Below are positions 16,701 through 28,178 of a DNA stretch of 64,000 nt, piece by piece. The notes under the pieces are model-generated. The model made no database searches. It was given only the letters and a program-made list of their open reading frames with translations, and had not been told where the DNA came from. Origin of the DNA: Burkholderiaceae bacterium (GTDB lineage Bacteria; Pseudomonadota; Gammaproteobacteria; Burkholderiales; Burkholderiaceae_C); contig JAGOPK010000013.1 in the NCBI GenBank assembly GCA_017992055.1, forward strand, positions 82,634 to 146,633, in the 5' to 3' direction. How positions within the stretch are numbered: position 1 is the first letter of the stretch; each line of letters opens with the position of its first letter. The position numbers and the translations under genes were made by a program.

Positions 16701-18896
16701 TCAGCCGCCGGCCTTGACCTTCAGCCGCCAGGCGTGCAGCAGCGGCTCGGTGTAGCCGCTGGGCTGCTGCTTGCCCTGGAACACCAGGTCCAGCGCGGCC
16801 TGGAAGGCGGCGCCCTGCGGGTGCGCGGCCAGGCTCTTGTAGGCGGCATCGCCGGCGTTCTGCTTGTCCACCACCGTGGCCATGCGGGCAAAGGTCTCGC
16901 GCACCTGGGCCTCGCTGACCACGCCGTGGTGCAGCCAGTTGGCGATGTGCTGGCTGCTGATGCGCAGCGTGGCACGGTCTTCCATCAGGCCAACGTTGTG
17001 GATGTCGGGCACCTTGGAGCAGCCCACGCCCTGGTCGATCCAGCGCACCACATAGCCCAGGATGCCCTGCACGTTGTTGTCGATCTCCTGCTGGCGCTGC
17101 TCGGCGGTCCAGTCGGCGCGGGGCGCCACCGGCACGGTCAGCAGGGCGTCGAGGATGGCCTCGCGCTCGGCGTCCAGGTTGACCTTGGCCAGCTCGCGCT
17201 GCACGCCGAACACGTCCACCTGGTGGTAGTGCAGCGCATGCAGGGTGGCGGCGGTCGGGCTGGGCACCCAGGCGGTGTTGGCGCCGGCCTTGGGATGGCC
17301 GATCTTCTGCTTGAGCATCTCGGCCATCAGGTCGGGCATGGCCCACATGCCCTTGCCGATCTGCGCCCGGCCGCTCAGGCCGCAGGCCAGGCCGACCAGC
17401 ACATTGCTGCGCTCGTAGGCCTGGATCCAGGCGCTGGTCTTCATGTCGCCCTTGCGCAGCATGGGCCCGGCCAGCATGCTGGTGTGCATCTCGTCGCCGG
17501 TGCGGTCGAGGAAGCCGGTGTTGATGAAGGCCACGCGGCTGGAGGCCGCGGCAATGCAGGCCTGCAGGTTGACCGAGGTGCGGCGCTCCTCGTCCATGAT
17601 GCCCAGCTTGACCGTGCTGTCGGCCAGGCCCAGTAGGCGCTCGACGCGGCCGAACAGCTCGGCCGCAAAGGCCACCTCGGCCGGGCCGTGCATCTTGGGC
17701 TTGACGATGTAGACGCTGCCCGTGCGGCTGTTGCGGATGCCCGGCGTGCCCAGGCCCTGCAGATCGTGCAGCGCGATGGTGGTGGTGACCACCGCGTCCA
17801 GGATGCCCTCGGGGATCTCCTGGCCCTCGCCCTCGCCCCACAAGATGGCCGGGTTGCTCATCAGGTGGCCGACGTTGCGCACGAACAGCAGGCTGCGGCC
17901 GTGCAGGCGCACCGTCTCGCCATGCGGGCCGTGGTACATGCGGTCGGGGTTGAGGCCGCGGGTGAAGCTCTTGCCGCCCTTGCTGACCTCTTCGGTCAGC
18001 GTGCCGCGCAGGATGCCCAGCCAGTTGCGGTAGCCCAGCAGCTTGTCGTCGGCGTCCACCGCGGCCACCGAGTCCTCGAGGTCCAGGATGGTCGACAGCG
18101 CCGATTCCAGCACCAGGTCGCAGACGCCGGCGGCATCGTCGCGGCCGATGGGCGTGGCGCGGTCGATGCGCAGGTCCAGGTGCAGGCCGTGGTGCCGCAG
18201 CAGCACCGACGACGGCGCCGCGGCATCGCCCTGGAAGCCGACGAACTGCGCCGCGTCCTTCAGCCCGACCACATGGCCCGAGGCCAGCGTGACCTGCAGC
18301 GCACCGTCGTGCACCGTGTAGCGCGTGGCCTGGGCATGGCTGCCTTCGGCCAGCGGCGCATGGTCGTCCAGCACCTGGCGGGCATAGGCGATGACCTTGG
18401 CGCCGCGCACCGGGTTGTAGGCGCCGGCGCGGCCGGCTCCGCCGTCCTCGGCGATGGCGTCGGTGCCGTACAGCGCGTCGTACAGGCTGCCCCAGCGGGC
18501 ATTGGCGGCGTTCAGCGCATAGCGGGCATTGAGGATGGGCACCACCAGCTGCGGGCCGGCCTGGGTGGCCAGCTCGGCATCGACATTCGCCGTGGTCACG
18601 GCCGCGCCGGCCGGCACCGGCTGCAGGTAGCCGATGCGCGTGAGAAAGGCGCGGTAGGCCGGCATGTCGGCGATGGGGCCGGGGTTGGCGCGGTGCCAGG
18701 CGTCGATCTCGGTCTGCAGCCGGTCGCGCTCGGCCAGCAGCGCGGCGTTTTTCGGCGCCAGCTCGTGCACGATGGCATCGAAGCCGGACCAGAAGGCGGC
18801 GCGGTCCACGCCGGTGCCGGGCAGCACCTCGTCGTCGATGAAACGGGCCAGTTGGGGCGCCACCCGCAGGCGGCCGATGTGCGTGCGCTCGGTCAT
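16701..18896 (-). CDS. glcB: Malate synthase G
   Basis: It condenses glyoxylate with acetyl-CoA to give malate, in the cytosol, for growth on C2 compounds or glycolate. The product is 731 residues, close to E. coli GlcB (723), and matches the monomeric G isoform throughout. An example is the segment [20 protein letters not shown] near the glyoxylate/Mg site. The ribosome site GAGGTGA lies just before the ATG at 18896. The divergent LysR gene 165 bases away is the obvious candidate regulator. No isocitrate lyase or glycolate oxidase gene is in the window. Confidence 0.97.
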   Translation of the reverse strand: MTERTHIGRLRVAPQLARFIDDEVLPGTGVDRAAFWSGFDAIVHELAPKNAALLAERDRLQTEIDAWHRANPGPIADMPAYRAFLTRIGYLQPVPAGAAVTTANVDAELATQAGPQLVVPILNARYALNAANARWGSLYDALYGTDAIAEDGGAGRAGAYNPVRGAKVIAYARQVLDDHAPLAEGSHAQATRYTVHDGALQVTLASGHVVGLKDAAQFVGFQGDAAAPSSVLLRHHGLHLDLRIDRATPIGRDDAAGVCDLVLESALSTILDLEDSVAAVDADDKLLGYRNWLGILRGTLTEEVSKGGKSFTRGLNPDRMYHGPHGETVRLHGRSLLFVRNVGHLMSNPAILWGEGEGQEIPEGILDAVVTTTIALHDLQGLGTPGIRNSRTGSVYIVKPKMHGPAEVAFAAELFGRVERLLGLADSTVKLGIMDEERRTSVNLQACIAAASSRVAFINTGFLDRTGDEMHTSMLAGPMLRKGDMKTSAWIQAYERSNVLVGLACGLSGRAQIGKGMWAMPDLMAEMLKQKIGHPKAGANTAWVPSPTAATLHALHYHQVDVFGVQRELAKVNLDAEREAILDALLTVPVAPRADWTAEQRQQEIDNNVQGILGYVVRWIDQGVGCSKVPDIHNVGLMEDRATLRISSQHIANWLHHGVVSEAQVRETFARMATVVDKQNAGDAAYKSLAAHPQGAAFQAALDLVFQGKQQPSGYTEPLLHAWRLKVKAGG

Positions 18897-18930
18897 GGGT
18901 TCACCTCGTGATCAGGGAATGACTCGGACT

Positions 18931-19000
18931 GTATTACGTGTTCAGGAAAGCATTAAGTCCCAAGATCGCGTTTTATTGATGACTTGGATGTATGTAATAC
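18931..19000. promoter_or_regulatory. Paired GTATTAC/GTAATAC inverted repeat in the glcB-lysR spacer
   Basis: GTATTAC at 18931-18937 and its exact complement GTAATAC at 18994-19000 lie 63 bases apart centre to centre, about six helical turns. The intervening DNA is the most AT-rich part of the divergent spacer. The arrangement suits a regulator bound at two sites with looping, or two promoter-proximal operators. A LysR-type protein is the likely candidate, but the repeat does not contain a clear T-N11-A box. Confidence 0.35.
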
Positions 19001-19061
19001 GGGCGCCACGGCCGACCGGATCCTGGTTGATTCATGACCGTACAGTGGGTAATCTGCACGG

Positions 19062-19979
19062 GTGGATCGCTTAAAGCAGATCGAATCGTTTGTGTCCGTG
19101 GCCACCAAGGGCAGTCTGACCGCCGCCGCCCAGGCGGTGGACGTGGCGCCGGCGGTGATCGGCCGGCGCATCGATGCACTGGAGGAGCGACTGGGCGTGA
19201 AGCTGCTGGTGCGCACCACGCGGCGCATCACGCTGACGCACGAGGGCAGCGCCTTCCTGGAAGACTGCCAGCGCATCCTGGCCGACATGGCCAATGCCGA
19301 GGCCAGCGTCTCGGCCGGCGGCGTCAAGGCCAGCGGCCATCTGCGCATCACCGCGCCGGCCGGCTTCGGCCGCCGCCATGTGGCGCCGCAGGTGCCGGGC
19401 TTTCTGGCCCAGCATCCCGATGTGAGCCTGTCGCTGAACCTGTCGGACCGAGTGGTCGACATCGTCAACGAGGGCTTCGATGCCGCGGTGCGCGTGGGCG
19501 ACATGCCCGACTCCAGCCTGGTGAGCCTGCGCCTGGCCGACAACCGCCGCCTGTGCGTGGCCGCGCCGGCCTATCTGCAGCGCGCCGGCACACCGCAGAC
19601 GCCGGCCGACCTGGCCCGCCACCAGTGCCTGACGCTGAGCAGTGATGCCAGCCAGACCCGCGGCTGGGCCTTCACGGTGAACGGCGCGGTGAGCCACCTG
19701 CGGCCCAGCGGCCGGCTCGACTGCAGCGACGGCCAGGTGCTGCACGCCTGGTGCCTGCAGGGCCTGGGCCTGGCCTGGCGCAGCACCTGGGAGGTGGAAG
19801 CCGACCTGGCCAGCGGCGCCCTGGTGTCGGTGCTGGACGGCTTTGCCGCGCCGCCCAACGGCATCTATGCGGTGCTGCCGCAGCGCAAGCACCTGCCGCT
19901 GCGCGTGCGGCTGTGGATAGACCACCTGCGCCAGACCTACGGCCAGCCCGGCTACTGGACCGGCCGCGGCGCGGGCTGA
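19062..19979 (+). CDS. LysR-family transcriptional regulator
   Basis: The product is 305 residues. The N-terminal winged HTH (residues 1-60: FVSVATKGSLTAAAQAVDVAPAV) is followed by the periplasmic-binding-like effector domain. The C-terminal part (LHAWCLQGLGLAWRSTWEVE) is typical of the CrgA/DsdC-like LysR subgroup common in Burkholderiales. The start is GTG 19062 (GTG GAT CGC), giving the standard MDRLKQIESFV N-terminus. It is divergent from glcB, so control of glcB and autorepression are the simplest guess. The effector is unknown. The gene ends 17 bases before the convergent pncB. Confidence 0.93.
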   Translation: MDRLKQIESFVSVATKGSLTAAAQAVDVAPAVIGRRIDALEERLGVKLLVRTTRRITLTHEGSAFLEDCQRILADMANAEASVSAGGVKASGHLRITAPAGFGRRHVAPQVPGFLAQHPDVSLSLNLSDRVVDIVNEGFDAAVRVGDMPDSSLVSLRLADNRRLCVAAPAYLQRAGTPQTPADLARHQCLTLSSDASQTRGWAFTVNGAVSHLRPSGRLDCSDGQVLHAWCLQGLGLAWRSTWEVEADLASGALVSVLDGFAAPPNGIYAVLPQRKHLPLRVRLWIDHLRQTYGQPGYWTGRGAG

Positions 19980-19996
19980 CGCGGCCTCCCAACCTC

Positions 19997-21193
19997 TCAG
20001 GTGTTGGCCGCGGGCATGTTGAACACCTGGCGCAGATAGGCCAGGAAGGTGTGGTCGTCGCACAGGGTCTTGCCCGGGTTGTCGCTGATCTTGGCCACCG
20101 TCTGGCCGTTGCACTGGGTCAGCTTCATCACGATGTGCAGCGTGTGCAGGCCCATGTCGTTGGTCAGGTAGGTGCCGATGCCAAAGCCCAGCTGGGTGCG
20201 GTCGGCAAAGTGCCGGTACAGCTCGAAGGCCCGCGGCAGCGTCAGCCCGTCGCTGAACACCAGGCGCTTGGTGTTGGCATCGATGCGCAGCTTGGCGTAG
20301 TGGGCCAGCGCCTTCTCGCCCCAGACGAAGGGGTCGCCCGAGTCGTGGCGCAGGCCGTCGAACAGCTTGGCGAAGTACAGGTCGAAGTCGGCCAGGAAGG
20401 CGTCCATGCCGACCACGTCGGTCAGCGCAATGCCCAGGTCGCCGCGGTACTCTTGCACCCAGCCTTCCAGCGCCGCCTTCTGGAAGTCGCGCAGGCGCAC
20501 GCCCAGGGCCTGGTAGGTCTGCATGAACTCATGCGCCATGGTGCCGATGGGCACCAGGTTCAGGTCGCGCGCCAGCAGCACATTGCTGGTGCCGCGGAAG
20601 TACTCGGGCACCTCGCGCGCCAGCGTCTGCACCAGCTCGCGCTGCCACTCGCCCGAGAAGCGCCGGCGCACGCCGAAGTCGAAGAACTCGAACGGGTTGC
20701 GCCGCCGCGGCTCTTGTGCAAAGGCGCGCAGCAGGTCGATCTTCTCGCTCAGCCGGCGCCGGCCCTCGGCCAATGCGCTGGCCTGGTCGACGCGGCGGAA
20801 GTACAGCTCGTTGACGATGGCCAGCACATGGATCTCGAAGGCCATCACATGCACCTGCGGGCCGCGGGCCACGATCTCCAGCGTGCCGGCGTTGTTGCGC
20901 ACCTGAATGAAGTCGCGCTGGAACTGGAAGATGCGCAGGAAGTCGACGAAGTCGCTCTTGATGAAGCGCAGCGAGGCCAGGTAGTCCAGCTCGTCGCGGC
21001 GAAAGCGCAGCGAGCACAAATGGTCCAGCTGCTCCTCGATCTCGGGGATCAGGTGCGTCAGCGGGTAGTCGCGTGCGTTGCGGCACACGAACACGTACTC
21101 GGCCTGGGTCTGCGGAAACCGATGCAGCATCGCCTGCCACATCGTGAACTTGTAGAGATCGGTTTCCAGCAGGCTGGTGATGACGGGTTGCAT
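19997..21193 (-). CDS. pncB: Nicotinate phosphoribosyltransferase
   Basis: It converts nicotinate, PRPP and ATP to nicotinate mononucleotide, salvaging NAD. The product is 398 residues (E. coli PncB is 400) and begins with the conserved [18 protein letters not shown]. The segment [17 protein letters not shown] is the characteristic active-site region. It stands alone: the LysR gene is convergent on one side, and a 76-base spacer separates it from HPPD, which is on the same strand upstream. Readthrough from hpd is possible. The call is secure. Confidence 0.97.
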   Translation of the reverse strand: MQPVITSLLETDLYKFTMWQAMLHRFPQTQAEYVFVCRNARDYPLTHLIPEIEEQLDHLCSLRFRRDELDYLASLRFIKSDFVDFLRIFQFQRDFIQVRNNAGTLEIVARGPQVHVMAFEIHVLAIVNELYFRRVDQASALAEGRRRLSEKIDLLRAFAQEPRRRNPFEFFDFGVRRRFSGEWQRELVQTLAREVPEYFRGTSNVLLARDLNLVPIGTMAHEFMQTYQALGVRLRDFQKAALEGWVQEYRGDLGIALTDVVGMDAFLADFDLYFAKLFDGLRHDSGDPFVWGEKALAHYAKLRIDANTKRLVFSDGLTLPRAFELYRHFADRTQLGFGIGTYLTNDMGLHTLHIVMKLTQCNGQTVAKISDNPGKTLCDDHTFLAYLRQVFNMPAANT

Positions 21194-21269
21194 GGCAGGC
21201 GCCGCGGCCCGGTGCCGCGGCGATCAACAGGCGGACGGGCAGTATAGGAGCCGGCCTGTCACGGTCCGG

Positions 21270-22358
21270 TCATGCCGTCTGCAGCGCGCCGCGGCGGATC
21301 TGGTCGCGCTCCAGGCTCTCGAACAGCGCCTTGAAGTTGCCCTCGCCAAAGCCCTGGTCGGCGCGGCGCTCGATGAACTCGAAGAACACCGGGCCCAGCA
21401 GGGTCTGGCTGAAGATCTGCAGCAGCAGGCGCTTCTCGCCACCTTCGGTCGAGCCATCGACCAGGATGCCGCGCGTCTTCAGCTCGTCCACCGGCAGGCC
21501 GTGGCCGGGCAGGCGCTCGTCCAGCATCTCGTAGTACACATCGTTGGGTGCCGTCATCAGCGGCACGCCGGCCAGCTGCAGCGCATCCACGCTCTTTTGC
21601 AGGTCGTCGGTCTGCAGCGCGATGTGCTGGATGCCCTCGCCGTTGAACTGCATCAGGAACTCCTCGATCTGGCCGCTGCCCTTGCCGCCTTCTTCGTTCA
21701 GCGGGATGCGGATCAGGCCGTCGGGCGCGGTCATCGCGCGGCTGGTCAGGCCGGTGTATTCGCCCTGGATGTTGAAGTAGCGGATCTCGCGGAAGTTGAA
21801 CAGCTTCTCGTAGAAGCCGCCCCAGAAGGCCATGCGGCCGCGGTAGACGTTGTGCGTCAGGTGGTCCACCGTCTTGAAGCCATGGCCCTGCGGATGGCGG
21901 CTGGCCGGGTCGGCAAACTCGGGCAGGAACTCGAAGTCGATGTCGTAGATGCTCTTGCCATCTTCAAATCGGTCGATCAGGTACAGCGGCGCGCCGCCGA
22001 TGCCCTTGATCGCCGGCAGGCGCAACTCCATCGGGCCGGTGGGGATCTCCACCGGCTGGGCGCCGCGTTCCAGCGCCAGGGCATAGGCCTTGTGCGAATC
22101 CTTGACGCGGAAGGCCAGGCCGCAGGCGCTGGCACCGTGCTCGGCGGCAAAGTAGGCGGCCTGGCTCTTGGGCTCGCGGTTGACGATGAAGTTGCAGCCG
22201 CCCTGGCGGTACAGCAGCACATCCTTGCTGCGATGCCGTGCCACCAGGCTGAAGCCCATCTGCTCGAACAACGGCTCCAGCACGCCCGGCGTGGGCGACG
22301 CGAACTCCACGAACTCGAAGCCCATCAGCCCCATCGGGTTGTCATACAGATCCGGCAT
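21270..22358 (-). CDS. hpd: 4-Hydroxyphenylpyruvate dioxygenase
   Basis: It converts 4-hydroxyphenylpyruvate to homogentisate in tyrosine breakdown. The product is 362 residues, the bacterial length. The iron ligands are readable as H166 (VDHLTHNV), H245 (QHIALQ) and E327 (FFEFIER), a constant offset of five from the Pseudomonas enzyme (161/240/322, from memory). The ribosome site AGGAG is 9 bases before the ATG. The divergent Lrp-family gene, 127 bases away, is a likely tyrosine- or phenylalanine-responsive regulator. Homogentisate dioxygenase is not in the window. Confidence 0.98.
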   Translation of the reverse strand: MPDLYDNPMGLMGFEFVEFASPTPGVLEPLFEQMGFSLVARHRSKDVLLYRQGGCNFIVNREPKSQAAYFAAEHGASACGLAFRVKDSHKAYALALERGAQPVEIPTGPMELRLPAIKGIGGAPLYLIDRFEDGKSIYDIDFEFLPEFADPASRHPQGHGFKTVDHLTHNVYRGRMAFWGGFYEKLFNFREIRYFNIQGEYTGLTSRAMTAPDGLIRIPLNEEGGKGSGQIEEFLMQFNGEGIQHIALQTDDLQKSVDALQLAGVPLMTAPNDVYYEMLDERLPGHGLPVDELKTRGILVDGSTEGGEKRLLLQIFSQTLLGPVFFEFIERRADQGFGEGNFKALFESLERDQIRRGALQTA

Positions 22359-22485
22359 CGCAGCAGCTCCTGATGAATATCAATGCATGCACTGTAGGCA
22401 GCATGGGATGCAAAGAGTTCGCATCGAACGGCCATGGTCTCCGAGATCAGTGCGATAGTTTTGCATTGAACAGGCAATCAACGAG

Positions 22486-22962
22486 ATGATTATGGAAGCC
22501 ACGCCGCTCGACGCCATCGACCGCCGCCTGCTGGCGCATCTGCAGCAGGATGCGCGGGCCACGGCCCAGGCCCTGTCCGAGGCCGCCCATTTGTCGCCGG
22601 CGCAGAGCAACCGCCGCCACCGCCGGCTGGAGGAGGCCGGCGTGATCCACCGCTACGAGGCGCGGCTGTCGGCCGCGGCCCTGGGCCTGCATGTGGTGGC
22701 CTTTGTGCACGTGACCATGGAGCGCGGCCATGTGGCGCAGATCGCCGACTTCAAGGCCCTGATCGTCGACCTGCCCCAGGTGCAGGAGTGCTATGCCGTC
22801 ACCGGCGATGCCGACTATGTGCTGAAGGTGGTGGCGCGCGACCTGAAGAGCCTGTCGGACTTTCTGATGGGCACGCTGATGCGTGCGCCGGGCGTTGGCG
22901 GCGTGCATTCCACGGTCTGCCTGGACGAGGTCAAGTGCAGCTCGGCCCTGCCGCTGGACTGA
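22486..22962 (+). CDS. Lrp/AsnC-family transcriptional regulator
   Basis: The product is 158 residues from ATG 22486, or 156 from ATG 22492, which is better spaced from the upstream GAG. The N-terminal HTH (residues about 6-60, DAIDRRLLAHLQQDAR) is followed by the RAM ligand-binding domain (VQECYAVTGDADYVLKVVA), the amino-acid sensor of the family. It is divergent from hpd across a relatively AT-rich 127-base spacer, so it probably controls hpd in response to an aromatic amino acid. Other Lrp proteins act as octamers that wrap DNA. The family call is secure; the target is inferred. Confidence 0.93.
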   Translation: MIMEATPLDAIDRRLLAHLQQDARATAQALSEAAHLSPAQSNRRHRRLEEAGVIHRYEARLSAAALGLHVVAFVHVTMERGHVAQIADFKALIVDLPQVQECYAVTGDADYVLKVVARDLKSLSDFLMGTLMRAPGVGGVHSTVCLDEVKCSSALPLD

Positions 22963-23018
22963 GTGCCGCTGGGGTTGGTCCCGGTGCGGGTGCCGGCGGC
23001 GCGTGCTACATCGCAACC

Positions 23019-23306
23019 ATGGAAGAACTCGACAGCCTGCCCTGCGTCAAGCAGGGCCTGTGGTTCCACGGCGGGGTCACCACCTGCCATGTGCGCATCG
23101 TGCGCCACCACCTGCTGTATGGCAGCCACGATGCCGACGAGCCGCCCGAGCTGGCCGGCGACCGCGTCGTCGAGTGCTACTACGTGCGCTACGACCTGCC
23201 GCACGCCGCGCCGGCCTGGCGCGACGGCGGCGCCGCGCTGTCGCTGCGCGAGGCCATGTTCCTGGCCCGGCACCGCCTCGGGCCGGGCCTGAGCTGGAAC
23301 GACTAG
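23019..23306 (+). CDS. Small protein of unknown family (95 residues)
   Basis: I do not recognise this protein. It is soluble, with no signal peptide or membrane segment. It starts MEELDSLPCVKQGLWFHGG and contains two short Cys-containing patches (C9, and TCHVRI) and an acidic/aromatic stretch (VVECYYVRYDLP). Codon use matches the real genes here, with strong third-position GC. It fills the gap between the Lrp gene and the convergent monooxygenase with little waste, which supports it being real. The 56-base gap after the Lrp gene leaves co-transcription open. Confidence 0.6.
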   Translation: MEELDSLPCVKQGLWFHGGVTTCHVRIVRHHLLYGSHDADEPPELAGDRVVECYYVRYDLPHAAPAWRDGGAALSLREAMFLARHRLGPGLSWND

Positions 23307-23319
23307 CCTCGCCGCCGGC

Positions 23320-25128
23320 TCAGCGCAGGTGGTGCACCTCGGCCTGGTCGTAGACCGGCGTCGGGATGCCGGCCAGCCGCGCCTTCAGCTGCAGCGACAG
23401 GAACTGCGAGTAGTGCCGGCTCTGGTGCAGGTTGCCGCCGTGGATCCACAGGTGCGGCACCTGGGTTGGCTTCCACATGTTGCGCAGTTCGCCCTCCCAG
23501 GGCCCGGGGTCCTTGGGCGTGTCGCTGCCCAGGCCCCAGACCTTGCCGACGCGGTCGGCCACCTCGGGCGAGATCAGGTCGGCCAGCCAGTGGTTCATCG
23601 AGCCGTAGCCGGTGGCATAGACCAGCAGGTCGGCCGGCAGCTCGCTGCCGTCGGTCAGGGTCACGCTGGTCGGGTTGATGCGCTCGATGTTGACGCGGCT
23701 CTTCAGCTTGATGCTGCCATTGGCCACCAGCTCGCTGGCGCCCACGTCGATGTAGTAGCCCGAGCCGCGGCGCAGGTACTTCATGAACAGGCCCGAGCCG
23801 TCGGCGCCGAAGTCCAGCAGGAAGCCGGCCTTCTCCAGCCGTCCGTACAGGTCGGCCTCGCGGCGCTGCATCTCCTCGTAGACCGGGATGTGGAAGCCGG
23901 CCATGATCTTGTACGGCACGCTGGCAAAGATCAGGTCGGCCTTGTGGTGGTCGATGCCGTTCTTCAGCGCCTGCTCGCTGTACAGGCCGCCCAGGGCCAG
24001 CTCCATCAGCGCCGCGCTGGGCGCGATGTGGGTGGAACTGCGCTGGATCATGGTCACGTCCACGCCGTTCTCCCACAGCGCGGCGCAGATGTCGTGGGCC
24101 GAGTTGTTGCTGCCCAGCACCACCGCCTTCTTGCCGCGGTAGGCCTCGGGGCCGGGGTGGCGGCTGCTGTGGTGCTGGTCGCCGGCAAAGCTCTCGGCGC
24201 CGGGGATCTTGGGCACATTGGCATAGCCCGACACGCCGAGCGCGATGACCAGCTCGCGCGGGCGCAGCGTCAGCGTGCGGCCGTCGCGCTCGACCTGCAC
24301 CTCCCAGCGCTGGCTGGCCTCGTCGTAGCGGCACTTCCTGGCCAGGGTCGAGCCCCAGTAGTTCAGCTCCATGACCTTGACATAGGCCTCCAGCCAGTCG
24401 CCGATCTTGTCCTTGGCCGCAAACACCGGCCAGTCGTCGGGGAAGGGCAGGTAGGGCAGGTGGTCGTACCACACCGGGTCGTGCAGGTGCAGGCTCTTGT
24501 AGCGGTTGCGCCAGCTGTCGCCGGCGCGCGGGTTCTTCTCGACGATGATCGTCGGCACGCCCAGGCGGCGCAGCCGCGCGCCCAGCGCAATGCCGCCCTG
24601 GCCGCCGCCGATGATCAGCACCTCCGGGTCCACCGTGTGGCCCAGCGTGGCGGCCTCCTCGGCGCGCTGCTCGGCCCAGGTCTTGCGCCCGCGGTGCACG
24701 CCGTGCTCGCAGCCGGCGATGCGGCGCTCGCCCTTCTTCTCCTCGTGGCCCTTCAGCTCGACCATGCTGGTCAGCAGGGTCCAGGCCCTGGGCTGGCCGC
24801 CTTCGTCCTTCAGCCGCAGCAGGCCGCGGCCACGCGAGACCCGGGTGTCGAAGGTGAACCAGGCCTCGGTGACGCCGTCGGCGGTGGCCGCCTCGCCGTC
24901 CAGCTGCCAGTTCGACGGCGCCACGTCGTCCAGCCGCGCCGCCAGCAGCGCGCGGATCTGCTGCGGGCTTTCCTGCGTGCACAGGTTCCAGCTGAAGCTG
25001 ACCAGGTCGCGCCAGTAGCACTCGCTGCCGAACAGGGCCACGGCCGCATCCAGGTCACGCGCCTGCAGCGCCGCATCGAAGGCCGCCAGCCAGGCGCGGG
25101 CCTGGGCGGTGCCGGGGGATTCATTCAT
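23320..25128 (-). CDS. NTF2-like/flavin-containing monooxygenase fusion
   Basis: The product is 602 residues. An NTF2/SnoaL-like domain fills about 10-125. An FMO-like domain follows, with an FAD Rossmann motif GGGQGG at 174-179 and a second, NADPH-type motif in VVLGSNNSAHD at about 343. The FMO/BVMO fingerprint FxGxxxHxxx is at 314-324 (F314, G316, H320), but its final aromatic residue is replaced by H324. The enzyme should use NADPH and O2 to oxygenate a small organic substrate, which cannot be named. ATG 25128 has AGGAG at good spacing. A sigma-54 promoter and tandem dyads lie upstream, and the AcoR-type activator gene precedes it on the same strand. Confidence 0.88.
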   Translation of the reverse strand: MNESPGTAQARAWLAAFDAALQARDLDAAVALFGSECYWRDLVSFSWNLCTQESPQQIRALLAARLDDVAPSNWQLDGEAATADGVTEAWFTFDTRVSRGRGLLRLKDEGGQPRAWTLLTSMVELKGHEEKKGERRIAGCEHGVHRGRKTWAEQRAEEAATLGHTVDPEVLIIGGGQGGIALGARLRRLGVPTIIVEKNPRAGDSWRNRYKSLHLHDPVWYDHLPYLPFPDDWPVFAAKDKIGDWLEAYVKVMELNYWGSTLARKCRYDEASQRWEVQVERDGRTLTLRPRELVIALGVSGYANVPKIPGAESFAGDQHHSSRHPGPEAYRGKKAVVLGSNNSAHDICAALWENGVDVTMIQRSSTHIAPSAALMELALGGLYSEQALKNGIDHHKADLIFASVPYKIMAGFHIPVYEEMQRREADLYGRLEKAGFLLDFGADGSGLFMKYLRRGSGYYIDVGASELVANGSIKLKSRVNIERINPTSVTLTDGSELPADLLVYATGYGSMNHWLADLISPEVADRVGKVWGLGSDTPKDPGPWEGELRNMWKPTQVPHLWIHGGNLHQSRHYSQFLSLQLKARLAGIPTPVYDQAEVHHLR

Positions 25129-25188
25129 CGCTTGTCTCCTTGTGGGTTTGCGCACGGCGCCGCGCGGCGTCGCACGACCTGATCCAGG

Positions 25189-25203
25189 GCAAGCGGCGTG
25201 CCG
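25189..25203 (-). promoter_or_regulatory. Sigma-54 (-24/-12) promoter of the monooxygenase gene
   Basis: Read on the minus strand this is CGGCACGCCGCTTGC. Against TGGCACG-N4-TTGC only the first base differs. The invariant GG and GC are ten bases apart, as required. Transcription would start near 25177, leaving a leader of about 50 bases with a good ribosome site before ATG 25128. Confidence 0.72.
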
Positions 25204-25340
25204 CAGCGCGGCCGGGCCGGCGGCTGTTGGTGTTGTTGCGGTGCAGCACAGTGCCCGGCGGCCTGCCGTGCGCGGTGACGCCGGCGGGATCGGGCGGTGC
25301 CGTGCTGCGCTGCAGCAGGAGGGCGGCGGCTGCTGCGCGC

Positions 25341-25386
25341 TGTCACGCTGTGACAGCTGTCACCGGCCGCCGGCGAGACAGCTGTC

Positions 25387-25388
<2 letters not shown>
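25341..25388 (-). promoter_or_regulatory. Tandem dyads, probable upstream activator sites
   Basis: There are three dyads in 48 bases. TGTCAC-GCT-GTGACA is at 25341-25355. GTGACAGCTGTCAC (25350-25363) and GAGACAGCTGTCTC (25375-25388) are both perfect 14-base palindromes; the last overlaps the regulator's stop codon. They lie about 140-185 bases upstream of the -24 element, the usual place for enhancer sites of sigma-54 activators. The gene just upstream encodes such an activator. Confidence 0.68.
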
Positions 25389-27351
<1,963 letters not shown>

Positions 27352-27481
27352 GGTGGTCCCGGGGTGGCGATGGACGGGCGAGAGGCCGGCCACCTTCGGC
27401 GCCGGGCGCCGCACTGTCAAGCCGGGACAAGTCCGCGGCCGGGGCCGGGCGGGGGGAGGGCTCCGGGCCGCGCAAACGTGA

Positions 27482-27545
27482 ATTTCTGCGCCTCAGGTGG
27501 ATTTCATATTTGTCGATTTAATTGTTTTAGCTGATTTAAACGATC
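27482..27545. promoter_or_regulatory. AT-rich island in a divergent spacer
   Basis: About 60 bases are strikingly AT-rich compared with everything around, including two GATTTA copies (27517-27522, 27533-27538). They sit between the AcoR-type gene and the small membrane-protein gene. No convincing -35/-10 pair can be assigned. The remaining parts of the 257-base spacer hold no gene. Confidence 0.3.
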
Positions 27546-27608
27546 ATCCCGCCGGAGATGCCTGCGCTGCCCGCGGGCCGTCCCCAGTCAACCCCGAGGA
27601 ATGAAGGC

Positions 27609-28109
27609 ATGGATGTCGTACAAGGCCCTGCGCAGCGGCTGAGGCTGAGCACCGAAGTCCATGGCGTCGGCGACAACGTCGCCACCAGCCATGTGGCGAC
27701 CCTGCTGATCGGGCGCCAGCCGATGCGCATGGAAATGCCGCAATCCGTGATGGTGACCGAAGGTGATCGGTTGGCCGTTGCCGGCACGCCCGGGGGCGAC
27801 GGCGTCTTCACCGTCTATGCCTATCGCAACCTGGAGACCGGTGCGGGTGGACGGGCCGTCGGTCCCGCCGCCCTGGTTTGCGGCCTGATCGGTGGAGCGA
27901 TCGGCGTCGGTGCGGCCATCGTCGCGCTGGCCGGGCTGCTGGGCCTGTTCGGCGATGCGGCGCCGGTGCGGCTGGGCTCGGCCGCGTTCGCGGGCCTGTT
28001 CTGCTTCCTGTTCGGCCGTGGCGGTCTGCTGGGGCTGCAGCTGCATGCACGCACGCGGCAGGCCGTCGCCGCACTGGATCGCCAGGCCGCGCCCCGCCCG
28101 TCCCATTGA
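27609..28109 (+). CDS. Small membrane protein of unknown function
   Basis: The product is 166 residues from ATG 27609, preceded by GAGGAA and GAAGG. The N-terminal half (about 1-75) looks like a small beta-rich soluble domain (QSVMVTEGDRLAVAG). Two hydrophobic segments follow, at about 80-108 and 118-140, then a short cytoplasmic tail. I do not recognise a family. The frame is open to 27558, but the leader is not protein-like. The lipoprotein gene follows after 69 bases. Both genes are visibly less GC-rich than their neighbours, which hints at a separate history. Confidence 0.65.
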   Translation: MDVVQGPAQRLRLSTEVHGVGDNVATSHVATLLIGRQPMRMEMPQSVMVTEGDRLAVAGTPGGDGVFTVYAYRNLETGAGGRAVGPAALVCGLIGGAIGVGAAIVALAGLLGLFGDAAPVRLGSAAFAGLFCFLFGRGGLLGLQLHARTRQAVAALDRQAAPRPSH

Positions 28110-28178
28110 GCACCGCCGGCCCGTGGGTCCAACCTGCGGGACCGCTCCGCCAATCCCATTCACCCGCTGTAGAACCCG

